Source of the DNA: Paenibacillus daejeonensis DSM 15491
Lineage (GTDB): Bacteria > Bacillota > Bacilli > Paenibacillales > Paenibacillaceae
Assembly (NCBI RefSeq): GCF_000378385.1
Contig: NZ_KB899679.1
Coordinates: forward strand, 1-64,000
Length of the DNA stretch: 64,000 bases
Reading direction: 5' to 3'
The position numbers and the translations under genes were made by a program. Shown in pieces: positions 1 to 8,021 of this stretch. The number at the start of each line of letters is the position of its first letter. Within the stretch, counting starts at the first letter, position 1. The notes under the pieces are model-generated. The model was not told the origin of the DNA and searched no databases. It saw only the letters and a list, made by a program, of their open reading frames with translations.

Positions 1-10
1 CACAGCCACG

Positions 11-127
11 TTTGGTGATGATGGCGAAGGGGAACCACGCGTTCCCATCCCGAACACGACCGTTAAGCCCTTCAGCGCCGATGGTACTTGGACCGCAGGG
101 TCCTGGAAGAGTAGGACGTCGCCAAGC
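11..127 (+). rRNA. rrf: 5S ribosomal RNA
   Basis: The sequence has the typical Firmicutes 5S signature: a GGGGAACCACGCGTTCCC segment, the CCGAACACGACCGTTAAGCCC region, and a GGTCCTGGAAGAGTAGGACG arm, with the 3' end pairing back to the 5' end. The length of about 117 nt is normal. It is probably the last gene of a 16S-23S-5S operon whose upstream part lies outside the window. In B. subtilis the rrnA operon lies at the same place, just before csfB, so the position is conserved. The exact ends are estimated to within a few bases. Confidence 0.95.
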
Positions 128-133
128 ACGATG

Positions 134-163
134 AACCCACGATCTGATGATTGTGGGTTTTTT
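134..163 (+). terminator. rRNA operon terminator
   Basis: A stem AACCCAC/GTGGGTT, with a partly paired loop, is followed by TTTTTTG just after the 5S gene. It should end the rRNA operon transcript. Confidence 0.85.
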
Positions 164-298
164 GTTGCTGTAATTGGGGTTAAGGATGTTCGATAACATC
201 CATGAAACCACGCCACTTCCACACCCGCTGCACCCCAGTCAACTCGCCCTGAAGCTGCAGGTCGCTCCAGATTCCCTCAACTAACCTGCGTTTTTACC

Positions 299-484
299 CT
301 AAGTGCGAAAATACAATTAGCATCGTCTACAAAGCAGAGCGATCCATCCTTAAGTGCAAAAATACAATTAACTCATCCTAAATTGGGAATTACTAGGAGA
401 AAACGGTGCTGCTAAGTGTATTTTTGCAACTAGGAGAAGAGAATATAGCCGATTAGTTTGAAATAGTGGTATTTTTGCAGTTAG
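299..484. repeat. Phased four-motif element, copy 1
   Basis: Four copies of a 22-bp motif (core roughly TAAGNGCAAAANTACANYTA) begin at 299 and 350 on the plus strand and at 412 and 463 in inverted orientation. The offsets are 51, 62 and 51 bp. The same layout recurs at 1031-1216 and 49424-49608. The inward-facing pairs could form nested hairpins. No open frame or transposase is inside. This may be a non-autonomous mobile or protein-binding element; its function is unknown. Confidence 0.85.
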
Positions 485-677
485 TGCGTGGATTGGAGGT
501 GGGAAGAGGGGACGGGTGCACGTTTGGAGAAGAAGGATAGGGCGGGTGGCGAGGTTAACTAACTAGAGGAGTGGTTAGGCCCCTCGGTTGTTTATAGCTG
601 AGGAAGGAGTTACGAAGTTTAGCCGGGCCATGAGCATCAAACGATGACCACCCCACCTACGTCCACAGCCAATAAAC

Positions 678-791
678 ACGATATTTCATACATATTGGAA
701 CGATTTTGGCCAAAAGTCTCAAATAAGCTCGAAAAATCATATCTATTCGGGGGAAATCCGCTAAAAGGCCGAAATAAATGCGAAAAATCGT
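678..791. repeat. Second 51-bp-period repeat with inverted ends
   Basis: Two 32-bp units in reverse orientation (709-740 and 760-791) match at about 25 of 32 positions and lie exactly 51 bp apart, sharing GATTTTTCG, TTATTT and CTTTT blocks when read on the minus strand. A weaker forward unit (678-709, about 19 of 32) abuts them. The outer ends form a 12-of-13 inverted repeat at 674-686 and 783-795. The motif is unrelated to the 22-bp motif nearby but has the same period. Confidence 0.7.
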
Positions 792-1030
792 GTTTAGCCA
801 TAAAACAGCCTCCTCCAGCACCAACTATCCCAATACACCGCCTCTCACCAGCTTTCAGCATCAATAAATCTCTCCAACAAACTACTGCAACGCAACCCCT
901 CCCCTCCCTCCCGCATCAACAAAAAACTGCACCTCACCGCCAGAGCAGCTTCAAATTCAAGTTCAAGTTCCCCATACCCCTTACCATCACAAAGACAGCA
1001 GCCTCGCACGCCTGCCACTGTACAGCAGCC

Positions 1031-1216
1031 ACAACGACAATAGTACCTCTAATGCCTCCTGTAAACTGGAGAAGTAGGCCCTTAAGGACAAAAATACAGC
1101 TAGTTCGTTGGAATTTGGAAGGTTCTAGGATGATGTGGTGGATTTAAGTGTACATTTGTCGGTATCGACTCCATATTGAGCCAGATACGAGGATTTAGGT
1201 GTACTTTTGTCGGTAT
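1031..1216. repeat. Phased four-motif element, copy 2
   Basis: 22-bp motif copies start at 1031 (degenerate, 14 of 22 against the next copy), 1082, 1144 and 1195. The first two are forward and the last two inverted. The offsets of 51, 62 and 51 bp are identical to copy 1. The degenerate first unit was found by looking at the position the spacing predicts, which supports the spacing being real. Confidence 0.8.
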
Positions 1217-1420
1217 GCAGTCAATGCATGGGGTTGTAGATCATGAGGGCAGGCGGTTGGAGAGGCATATGCGAGAGAGGCGGTAGGAGAGGTGTGAAGA
1301 CGTAAAATGTTTGTGTTGGTTAAGCTACACTCTGCCGAGAATGAAGTATCTCCTCAACTAGCGGGGGTTGTCTATCAATAAGGGTTAAACGCATTACAAT
1401 CAGTGTTGACTGCATCGAGT

Positions 1421-1458
1421 GGGATCTGCTGCCTCAGATAGAGGAGGCAGCAGATCCC
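1421..1458. repeat. Perfect 15-bp inverted repeat
   Basis: GGGATCTGCTGCCTC at 1421-1435 and its exact complement at 1444-1458 enclose an 8-nt loop. It lies just downstream of the stop codon of the minus-strand gene at 1487-2020. No T-run follows on either strand, so a simple intrinsic terminator is not certain. It could act as a terminator or as an mRNA 3'-end stabiliser for that gene. Confidence 0.7.
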
Positions 1459-1486
1459 ACCAGGCGCTGATGGGGCGCGGGGAGTA

Positions 1487-2020
1487 TTAGCGGTGGTAGT
1501 AGAGCACTTCGTGATCTTCCAGCCGCAGCACTCCGTTGCGTTTGGCTTTGCGCAGCATCCGTAGGATTAGCAAGCGTGGCGCCAGCAGCCAGGCATGCCA
1601 GCAGATGAAGCTTAATAGTAGCGACTCCGGCACCCAGGGGTACAAGAGCGCGATGGTGCATATGCCCAGCCAGATGAGATGACGGTGCAATCTGCGAAAC
1701 TGCGCCAGTTCGACCATTTGGGTCGGCAGATAGCCTGTCCAAGGCAGTCGAAACCGCCAGCCCCAGCGCCGGTCATCTCCTTCATCGACTCGGTACATCG
1801 TGAGCCGCAGAATCACCCATTGCATCAAGGCAATGGCAGGCAGACCTAGTGCCCAATGTATCGCACCCATTTGACCATAAAACGCGAACTGAAACCCGAG
1901 CAGCAAGAGTGCGATGATCCCGTAGCTAAGCATTGATTCCTGGTGTATCGGGATTTTACGGACTAGTTGGTAGTGGTAGATGGTCGCATTTTGATGGATT
2001 ACCGATGCTCGTTGAATCAT
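1487..2020 (-). CDS. Hypothetical membrane protein
   Basis: A 177-residue protein that I do not recognise. Hydrophobic stretches near residues 31-48, 55-73, 115-128 and 130-150 suggest about four membrane segments. The stretch between the second and third is polar and rich in Arg and Trp, and the C-terminus is basic. An AGGGGATG ribosome binding site precedes the ATG. It is alone on the minus strand between repeats and the gin gene, with a strong hairpin directly after its stop. No motif suggests a function. The good ribosome binding site and protein-like composition favour a real gene. Confidence 0.6.
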   Translation of the reverse strand: MIQRASVIHQNATIYHYQLVRKIPIHQESMLSYGIIALLLLGFQFAFYGQMGAIHWALGLPAIALMQWVILRLTMYRVDEGDDRRWGWRFRLPWTGYLPTQMVELAQFRRLHRHLIWLGICTIALLYPWVPESLLLSFICWHAWLLAPRLLILRMLRKAKRNGVLRLEDHEVLYYHR

Positions 2021-2178
2021 GACAAGTCATCCCCTATGATCGACTTCATCGATCGTAATATCCATTTCCCAATGATACTATCGGAAGAATGACGTCAGAT
2101 GTTTATGCTGAACTGGGCACCAACCGCTTTCTCTATGCATACAATATAAAAAAAGATTTCCTAAAGGCTATGAAACAA

Positions 2179-2208
2179 GTATATTATAGTAGAGACTGAG
2201 GCATACTA
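2179..2208 (+). promoter_or_regulatory. Sigma-G-type (possibly sigma-F) promoter of gin
   Basis: GTATA at 2179-2183 and CATACTA at 2202-2208 are separated by 18 bp, matching the forespore sigma-G pattern. B. subtilis csfB (gin) is known to be read by sigma-F and sigma-G, so the site fits the gene it precedes. A clear sigma-F -10 element is not separately visible. Confidence 0.65.
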
Positions 2209-2249
2209 GTAGGGAGAAAACGTATCATACGGTTAAAGGCGGGATGCAC

Positions 2250-2435
2250 ATGCATGAGGAGCATCGTCACACCTGTATCGTCTGTGGATTGGACAAAACG
2301 GAAGGTATCCATATCGTTACTCAGTTCATTTGCGATACCTGCGAACGGGAAATGGTTCGCACGGATGTAAAAGATGAAAAATACCCTTTTTATATTCATC
2401 AACTCAAACAGCTGTGGATACAAAATAATGTCTAA
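2250..2435 (+). CDS. gin: Sigma-G (anti-sigma) inhibitor Gin
   Basis: A 61-residue protein of the Gin/CsfB family. It has the CIVCG and FICDTCE cysteine pairs that bind zinc, followed by the family's KYPFYIHQLKQLW-type tail. Gin binds sigma-G, and in B. subtilis also sigma-E, to prevent its activity at the wrong time or in the wrong compartment during sporulation. I chose the ATG at 2250 because the AAAGGCGGG ribosome binding site ends at 2243, which leaves no spacer for the ATG at 2244. The place right after an rRNA operon is as in B. subtilis csfB. The B. subtilis neighbours xpaC and yaaN are absent here. Confidence 0.88.
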   Translation: MHEEHRHTCIVCGLDKTEGIHIVTQFICDTCEREMVRTDVKDEKYPFYIHQLKQLWIQNNV

Positions 2436-2436
2436 T

Positions 2437-2476
2437 AGAGAGGAGCTCTTTTCAAAGAGTATCTTCTCTTTTTTTC
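2437..2476 (+). terminator. Terminator of gin
   Basis: An AGAGAGGAGCTCTT / AAAGAGTATCTTCTCT hairpin with small mismatches is followed by a run of T. Confidence 0.7.
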
Positions 2477-2601
2477 AAATTCTAAGAATTTATATGTTTC
2501 ACACACAGATCAGCTTAGAATTCTCCGGAATGAAACTAGCTACACCGCCAAAGGACGGCGTAAGCCGTTTCACCTTGAGGTCTACTAAATGAAAGTTAGG
2601 A

Positions 2602-4131
2602 ATGAAATCATCCATGCCATTGTCCGATACATGGCGGGCCCCGCTCTATGAGGCGCTGCTGCGCCACCGGAGCGCCCGCCCACATAGTTTTCATGTCCCC
2701 GGTCATGCGCTGGGTCAAGCCTTGAAGGAGACACCGGCGGCTCCAGACTATGCAGCCATGCTGCAGCTCGATGTGACTGAGCTGTCCGACACGGACGATC
2801 TGCATCAGCCCGAGGGTGTCATTCTGGAAGCTCAGCATTTGGCAGCAGCTACTTTTGGAGCCGAAGAGACCTGCTTTCTTGTTGGGGGCAGTACCGCAGG
2901 CAATCTCGCACTGATTCTGGCCCACTGCCGCCCCGGGGATATACTCCTGGTTCAACGTAACGTCCATAAATCAGTCATTCACGGTTTGCAGCTGGCACAA
3001 GCTACTGCTGTCTTTCTCTCTCCTAGCTATGAAGAAGCTTCGGGCTTAGCCCTCATCCCATCCCTATCCGATCTCGCAACGGCACTGCAGCAGTATCCGC
3101 AAGCCAAGGCCGTGCTGCTCAGCAATCCGAATTATTATGGCTTCGGCGTAGGTCTGGAACCCTATGTCGAGCTCATTCACAGCTATGGGCTCCCCTTACT
3201 GGTAGATGAAGCGCATGGTGCCCATTACGGCTTGCATCCGGAGCTGCCGGGCAGTGCGCTTGCTGCAGGAGCAGATGGGGTGGTGCAGTCCACCCACAAA
3301 ACGTTAACGGCGATGACGATGGGTGCCATGCTCCACATGCAGGGCAATCGTATAGACAGACCCGCTGTTCGACAAATGCTGCAGCTCGTGCAAAGCTCCA
3401 GTCCCTCGTATCCTATTATGGCATCGTTGGATATTGCCCGGGCAATGATTGACTCGGCAGGACCGATATTGTTCGAGCCCGCGCTTGCATGCGTGAGCAG
3501 TTTTCGAAAACGATTGGCGAATGAAACCCAGTTTGAAGCTGCCAACCTGCCTATAGTCCAAGGTCAAGAGGGGCTAGAAGCTTGTTATATAGATCCACTA
3601 CGAGCTGCCGTCCAAGACCGCACCGGCACGTTGTCCGGGTATGCGATTCAGTCGAAACTGGAAGCGTACGGTTGCTGGGCAGAAATGGCGAATGAGGCCT
3701 ATGTGGTGTTAATCTTTGGTCCTGGAACCCGAGATAAAGATGTGGAAACGCTGCTTGGGGCTTTTAAGAAGATAAGCGAGACGCTGGAACCAGGCAGGGA
3801 CCGCCCTAATAAAAGTGGGTTGGGGACGCCTCTTGAAGTAACGAATGATCGTGAGGTCCACTCAGACAGGATCAGCGACCCTATACCGTTTGGTATTCAC
3901 CTGGTCCGTGAGCAAGCTACGGAGATCATATCGCTTCAGGAGGCGGAAGGTCGCATCTCGGGAGAGATGATTACACCCTATCCCCCAGGAATTCCTCTCG
4001 TTTATGTGGGAGAACGGTTTACGCAAGCAACGATAACACGACTGCAGCGACTGGCAGCGCTCGGGGCCAAATGTCAGGGGGCTAGCGATTCTACTTTGAC
4101 GACGGTTCGTGTATGGGTAAAAACTGTTTAG
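2602..4131 (+). CDS. Orn/Lys/Arg decarboxylase family protein (YaaO/SpeA type)
   Basis: A 509-residue PLP-dependent fold-type-I protein of the basic amino acid decarboxylase family. Visible marks are the SFHVPGH N-terminal motif, a GSTAGN phosphate-binding loop, DEAHG in the middle, and STHKT with the likely PLP-binding Lys near residue 233. The C-terminal domain ends with the PYPPGIPL motif typical of the family. Relatives make agmatine or cadaverine, but YaaO itself is not well defined and the substrate cannot be read here. It lies directly upstream of tmk, as in B. subtilis. The ATG at 2602 has a modest GTTAGGA ribosome binding site. Confidence 0.88.
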   Translation: MKSSMPLSDTWRAPLYEALLRHRSARPHSFHVPGHALGQALKETPAAPDYAAMLQLDVTELSDTDDLHQPEGVILEAQHLAAATFGAEETCFLVGGSTAGNLALILAHCRPGDILLVQRNVHKSVIHGLQLAQATAVFLSPSYEEASGLALIPSLSDLATALQQYPQAKAVLLSNPNYYGFGVGLEPYVELIHSYGLPLLVDEAHGAHYGLHPELPGSALAAGADGVVQSTHKTLTAMTMGAMLHMQGNRIDRPAVRQMLQLVQSSSPSYPIMASLDIARAMIDSAGPILFEPALACVSSFRKRLANETQFEAANLPIVQGQEGLEACYIDPLRAAVQDRTGTLSGYAIQSKLEAYGCWAEMANEAYVVLIFGPGTRDKDVETLLGAFKKISETLEPGRDRPNKSGLGTPLEVTNDREVHSDRISDPIPFGIHLVREQATEIISLQEAEGRISGEMITPYPPGIPLVYVGERFTQATITRLQRLAALGAKCQGASDSTLTTVRVWVKTV

Positions 4132-4191
4132 TCGCAGCCCTGCTTTTCATGGTACACTTAAAGGACAACTAAGGGTTCGATTGAGGAGACA

Positions 4192-4851
4192 ATGCAAGTG
4201 AGACAAGGGACGTTTATTACAATCGAGGGCGGCGAAGGCGCTGGCAAAACAACACTGATTGAGGCCTTGCAAGAACATTGGGCGGCTGCAGGCCGGACAG
4301 TTCTGACCACGCGGGAGCCAGGAGGCATTCCAATTGCCGAACGCATTCGTCATGTGATTCTGGATCAGGCTCATACCGCGATGGATGCCCGAACAGAGGC
4401 GCTGCTCTACGCAGCAGCCCGTAGACAGCATCTGGTTGAGAAGGTAATTCCGGCGTTGGAACGCGGCGAAGTAGTCATTTGCGACCGGTTCATCGACAGC
4501 AGTCTGGCTTACCAGGGACACGCCCGCGGACTTGGCATGGACGAAGTAGGCGAGATCAACCGGTTTGCCGTAGAAGGTACCATGCCAGATTTGACGATCT
4601 ACATGGATGTGCGGCCCGAGATTGGATTGCAGCGGATTAACAACGGGGACAGCCGGGAGATCAACCGACTGGACTTGGAGAGTATCGCTTTCCACAATCG
4701 GGTAAGAGAAGGGTACAGGATGCTGTTGGACCGCTACCCTGACCGAATGGTGGAGATTGATGCCGAACAGACACCAGATCAGGTCATGATACAAGTTATT
4801 GCACTTGTCGAGGAGCGTTTGGGAGGATTTTTGGCACCTCGTGTCAAATGA
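4192..4851 (+). CDS. tmk: Thymidylate kinase
   Basis: A 219-residue dTMP kinase that makes dTDP for DNA synthesis. The P-loop EGGEGAGKT is at residues 12-20, the TREPGG motif follows, and DRFIDSS starts near residue 98. The length is normal. A GAGGAG ribosome binding site precedes the ATG at 4192; a GTG at 4198 is an alternative start. It stands at the head of the tmk-darA-yaaR-holB-ricT-yabA run, conserved in Bacilli. Confidence 0.97.
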   Translation: MQVRQGTFITIEGGEGAGKTTLIEALQEHWAAAGRTVLTTREPGGIPIAERIRHVILDQAHTAMDARTEALLYAAARRQHLVEKVIPALERGEVVICDRFIDSSLAYQGHARGLGMDEVGEINRFAVEGTMPDLTIYMDVRPEIGLQRINNGDSREINRLDLESIAFHNRVREGYRMLLDRYPDRMVEIDAEQTPDQVMIQVIALVEERLGGFLAPRVK

Positions 4852-4881
4852 TAAGAGTACTCATATCTTATCTATAACTAA

Positions 4882-5235
<354 letters not shown>

Positions 5236-5251
5236 ATGGATGTGAAATGAG

Positions 5252-5695
5252 ATGAAAATTAATCCAGGCTTCCGTCCACTCGGTCAAGACCGGGCCCGCG
5301 CCGATCTCGGCCCGCGCCCGGTCGAAGCCAAGAGCTTCGCCGATGTGATGGGCCAACAGGATCAACAGCGAACGCAGGAGCAACTGCAGCGCAGGCTGCA
5401 GGATATCCATCTCCAGGGGGAGCGGCTCGCGCGCTCGATGACGGTGCGCGAGCTGAAGCTCTATCGCCAGATGGTCAAGCAGTTTTTGGAAGATACGGTG
5501 CGACGCGGCATCGGCCTCAAGGATACAAAGGGCTGGGACCGCCGCGGACGCACAAAACGATATAAGCTATTGGAAGAGGTAGACGCGGCACTTGTTCTCA
5601 TGGCCGAAGAACTGCTTGAGTCGGAGGACGGCCGAATTCAGCTGCTGCAGCGAATCGGCGAGATTCGCGGAATGCTGATCAACCTGTTCTTTTAG
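5252..5695 (+). CDS. yaaR: YaaR family protein (DUF327)
   Basis: A 147-residue, strongly helical, charged protein. The IGLKDTKGWDRRGRTKRYKLLEEVD segment is characteristic of the YaaR/DUF327 family, and the C-terminus ends in RIGEIRGMLINLFF-type residues as in relatives. The role is unknown. It lies between darA and holB with short spacers, as in B. subtilis, so it is probably in the same transcript. The ribosome binding site is weak. Confidence 0.88.
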   Translation: MKINPGFRPLGQDRARADLGPRPVEAKSFADVMGQQDQQRTQEQLQRRLQDIHLQGERLARSMTVRELKLYRQMVKQFLEDTVRRGIGLKDTKGWDRRGRTKRYKLLEEVDAALVLMAEELLESEDGRIQLLQRIGEIRGMLINLFF

Positions 5696-5721
5696 CTCAG
5701 CAACAGAGAGTAGGGAAAACC

Positions 5722-6699
5722 ATGTCGTTTAAGACCATAGTCGGGCAGCCGAAGGCTGTGCGTCTGATGCAGCACGCATTGCAGCGTGGAGCGGTAGCGC
5801 ACGCATACCTGTTCAGCGGACCTGTAGGGACAGGCCGCAAGCAAGCGGCGCTTGCCTTTGCCAAGGCCCTGTTCTGCGAGGCTGGGGGCGATGATGCTTG
5901 CGGGACCTGTCTAGCCTGCCGCAAGTTCGATAATGGCAACCAGCCCGATCTGTATCAGATCGGGCCTGATGGCGCTTCAATCAAGATCGATCAGATTCGG
6001 GAGTTGCAGCGGGAGCTGGCTTATCGCAATAGCGGCTCTCAGCGTAAGGTGTATATTGTCGAGCAAGCGGAGAAAATGACGATGCAGGCGGGCAATAGCC
6101 TGCTGAAGTTTCTGGAGGAGCCGCAATCTCCGATTGTCGCCCTCCTTATTACGGACAATGGACAAGCTGTGCTGCCCACGATCCGCTCACGTACACAGTA
6201 CGTCCCCTTTCTGCCGATGTCCCCGCAAGCGATGCTCGAGGCTCTCCTTGGTGAAGGCCATCCAGCACTCTTATGCCGGGCTGCGGTGCACCTGGCTGCC
6301 GGTCTGCCGGCTTGCCGGGCCCTCATCCAGCAAGAGGGGTTTGCAGAAATCAGAAATGTAGTGATACAATTAGGCAAGGAGAGCACGACCCGGTTGGCCT
6401 CCGCGATGATTACCGCGCAGCAGCAGGTTTTCAAGACGGACCGGGCGGAGCATTCCGAGTTGTTGTTGTCACTGATGATTCTGTGGTTCAAGGATATGAT
6501 ACACTTTCAGGCCGGCAGGCAAGAGAGCATCGTTTTTATAGATCAGCTGGAATGGATCAGCAAGCACGCCTTTCAGCGTTCCCCCGCAGGCTGGGTCGCC
6601 TGTATGGAGCATGCGCTGGAGACGGGAAGGCGCCTGCGCGCTCACGTGGCGCCGCAGCTTGCATTTGAGCAGTTTTTAGTACACCTACAGGAGGTTTAA
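5722..6699 (+). CDS. holB: DNA polymerase III subunit delta prime
   Basis: A 325-residue clamp-loader subunit. The AAA+ fold has a zinc module with CEAG...CGTCLAC cysteines near residues 53-69 and an LLKFLEEP motif. The Walker A equivalent reads GPVGTGRKQ, lacking the usual GKT/GKS, as expected for delta prime, which generally does not hydrolyse ATP. It would work with DnaX and HolA to load the beta clamp. An AGAGAGTAGGG ribosome binding site precedes the ATG. Its stop is 4 bp from the ricT start, which implies co-transcription. Confidence 0.94.
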   Translation: MSFKTIVGQPKAVRLMQHALQRGAVAHAYLFSGPVGTGRKQAALAFAKALFCEAGGDDACGTCLACRKFDNGNQPDLYQIGPDGASIKIDQIRELQRELAYRNSGSQRKVYIVEQAEKMTMQAGNSLLKFLEEPQSPIVALLITDNGQAVLPTIRSRTQYVPFLPMSPQAMLEALLGEGHPALLCRAAVHLAAGLPACRALIQQEGFAEIRNVVIQLGKESTTRLASAMITAQQQVFKTDRAEHSELLLSLMILWFKDMIHFQAGRQESIVFIDQLEWISKHAFQRSPAGWVACMEHALETGRRLRAHVAPQLAFEQFLVHLQEV

Positions 6700-6703
6700 T
6701 CCC

Positions 6704-7504
6704 TTGTATAATGTAGTCGGTGTTCGCTTCAAGAAAGCGGGCAAGATCTATTACTTTGATCCTGTCGAGCATCAGGTCGCCCAAGATCACCATGTGATCG
6801 TGGAGACGGCCAGGGGTATCGAGTACGGCAGAGTGGTGGTCGGACAGAAGCAGGTTGGCGAGTCGGATGTAGTCCTGCCCCTCAAGAAGGTCATTCGTAT
6901 TGCCGGGGATGCCGATGCACGGGTTGTGGAAGAGAACAAGACAGCGGCGAAGAATGCTTTCGCCACCTGTATGGACAAGATAAGAGATCACAAGCTGAAG
7001 ATGAAGCTGGTCGATGTAGAGTTTACCTTCGATCGCAACAAGATTATCTTCTACTTTACAGCTGAAGGTCGAGTGGATTTCCGTGAGCTGGTCAAGGATC
7101 TGGCAAGCGTCTTCCGTACCCGGATCGAGCTGCGTCAGATCGGGGTTCGTGACGAAGCCAAGATGCTGGGAGGTATCGGTCCGTGTGGACGATTGCTATG
7201 CTGCTCGACGTGGCTGGGCGATTTTGAACCGGTATCGATCAAGATGGCCAAGGATCAGAATCTTTCCCTCAATCCGACCAAGATTTCAGGTCTGTGCGGA
7301 CGTCTGATGTGCTGTCTGAAATACGAGCATGACAATTATGAAAGTGCCCGGGAAGAGATGCCTGCCGTCGGCAAGCTGGTTGTCACTTCGCTGGGTGAAG
7401 GCAAAGTATCAGGGCTGAATGCGTCCAAGCGGACCGTGTACGTTCAGCTGTTCGATTCTGGCAAGTCGAAAGAACTGCCTTTCGATGAGGTCGTCGTCAA
7501 ATAA
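6704..7504 (+). CDS. ricT: RicT/YaaT regulator (PSP1 domain)
   Basis: A 266-residue PSP1-domain protein. Two cysteine clusters, CGRLLCC (residues 161-167) and CGRLMCC (198-204), correspond to the iron-sulfur-linked cysteines of the RicT family. In B. subtilis the RicA-RicF-RicT complex promotes mRNA maturation by RNase Y and stimulates sporulation and competence. The start is a TTG at 6704, fixed by a strong AGGAGG site about 10 nt upstream and by family alignment. It lies immediately after holB. Confidence 0.94.
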   Translation: MYNVVGVRFKKAGKIYYFDPVEHQVAQDHHVIVETARGIEYGRVVVGQKQVGESDVVLPLKKVIRIAGDADARVVEENKTAAKNAFATCMDKIRDHKLKMKLVDVEFTFDRNKIIFYFTAEGRVDFRELVKDLASVFRTRIELRQIGVRDEAKMLGGIGPCGRLLCCSTWLGDFEPVSIKMAKDQNLSLNPTKISGLCGRLMCCLKYEHDNYESAREEMPAVGKLVVTSLGEGKVSGLNASKRTVYVQLFDSGKSKELPFDEVVVK

Positions 7505-7535
7505 ATAGAATGATAGCGTGCTCTGGGGTGGGACC

Positions 7536-7931
7536 ATGGGAAAAAGTGAGATTTTTAAACGAATGGATCAGCTGGAAACCCATGTAGGCGGACTCCATAC
7601 GGAGCTGGGGGACATGAAGCAGACCATCAAGGCGCTGCTCGAAGAAAACCAACGGCTCAGTATGGAGAATCAGCGGCTGCGCAAAGTGCTGAAAGAAAAG
7701 ACGGAGCATCCCCAGGCGGTGACGCAGGGGGCTCTGCTTACTGGCTCTGCCGCTGTCATGCAGGAGGAAGATCAGCCCCTGGCTGTTGATCCTGCAGCGT
7801 CCGCTGTGGGCGAGGGCTATGATAACCTGGCCCGGCTGTATCATGAAGGATTTCATATTTGCAATGTGTACTATGGTCATCTTCGTACGGAAGGCGACTG
7901 TCTGTTTTGTTTGTCGTTTCTTAGCAAGTAG
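7536..7931 (+). CDS. yabA: Replication initiation control protein YabA
   Basis: A 131-residue protein with an N-terminal coiled coil (about residues 1-60), a variable linker, and a C-terminal zinc domain with [12 protein letters not shown] and GDCLFC. YabA binds DnaA and DnaN and limits re-initiation of replication. I chose the ATG at 7536, which follows GGGGTGGG; the in-frame GTG at 7518 lacks a ribosome binding site. It follows ricT by 31 bp. A terminator follows the stop. Confidence 0.93.
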   Translation: MGKSEIFKRMDQLETHVGGLHTELGDMKQTIKALLEENQRLSMENQRLRKVLKEKTEHPQAVTQGALLTGSAAVMQEEDQPLAVDPAASAVGEGYDNLARLYHEGFHICNVYYGHLRTEGDCLFCLSFLSK

Positions 7932-7946
7932 AATAGCCTATCAGAT

Positions 7947-7970
7947 AAGACCCCGTGCGGGTCTTTTCTT
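7947..7970 (+). terminator. Terminator after yabA
   Basis: AAGACCC / GGGTCTT stem with a 5-nt loop and a T-rich tail, ending the tmk-to-yabA run. Confidence 0.85.
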
Positions 7971-8021
7971 GAATTTAGGGCTGTTCTGCGTTTTACTCAC
8001 GGCAGGAGGGTATGTACGTAA

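Larger units (their letters stand above)
164..1486. other. Gene-free region rich in short repeats
   Basis: No credible gene is seen over about 1.3 kb. A small perfect hairpin GGATGTT/AACATCC lies at 184-201. Two copies of a phased 22-bp repeat element lie at 299-484 and 1031-1216, a different 51-bp-period repeat lies at 678-791, and a perfect 15-bp inverted repeat lies at 1421-1458. A 167-codon open frame at 644-1147 runs across repeat units and has a low-complexity, proline- and threonine-rich translation without a ribosome binding site. I regard it as chance coding. Confidence 0.7.

Noticed and set aside
299-484. Possible small CRISPR array (22-bp repeats, 29-bp spacing)
   Set aside because: Only two repeats per orientation, repeats are degenerate and the second pair is inverted. 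No cas genes are nearby.
644-1147. 167-codon open frame in the repeat-rich region
   Set aside because: It runs across repeat units, has low-complexity composition, lacks a ribosome binding site and resembles no protein family. It is probably chance.
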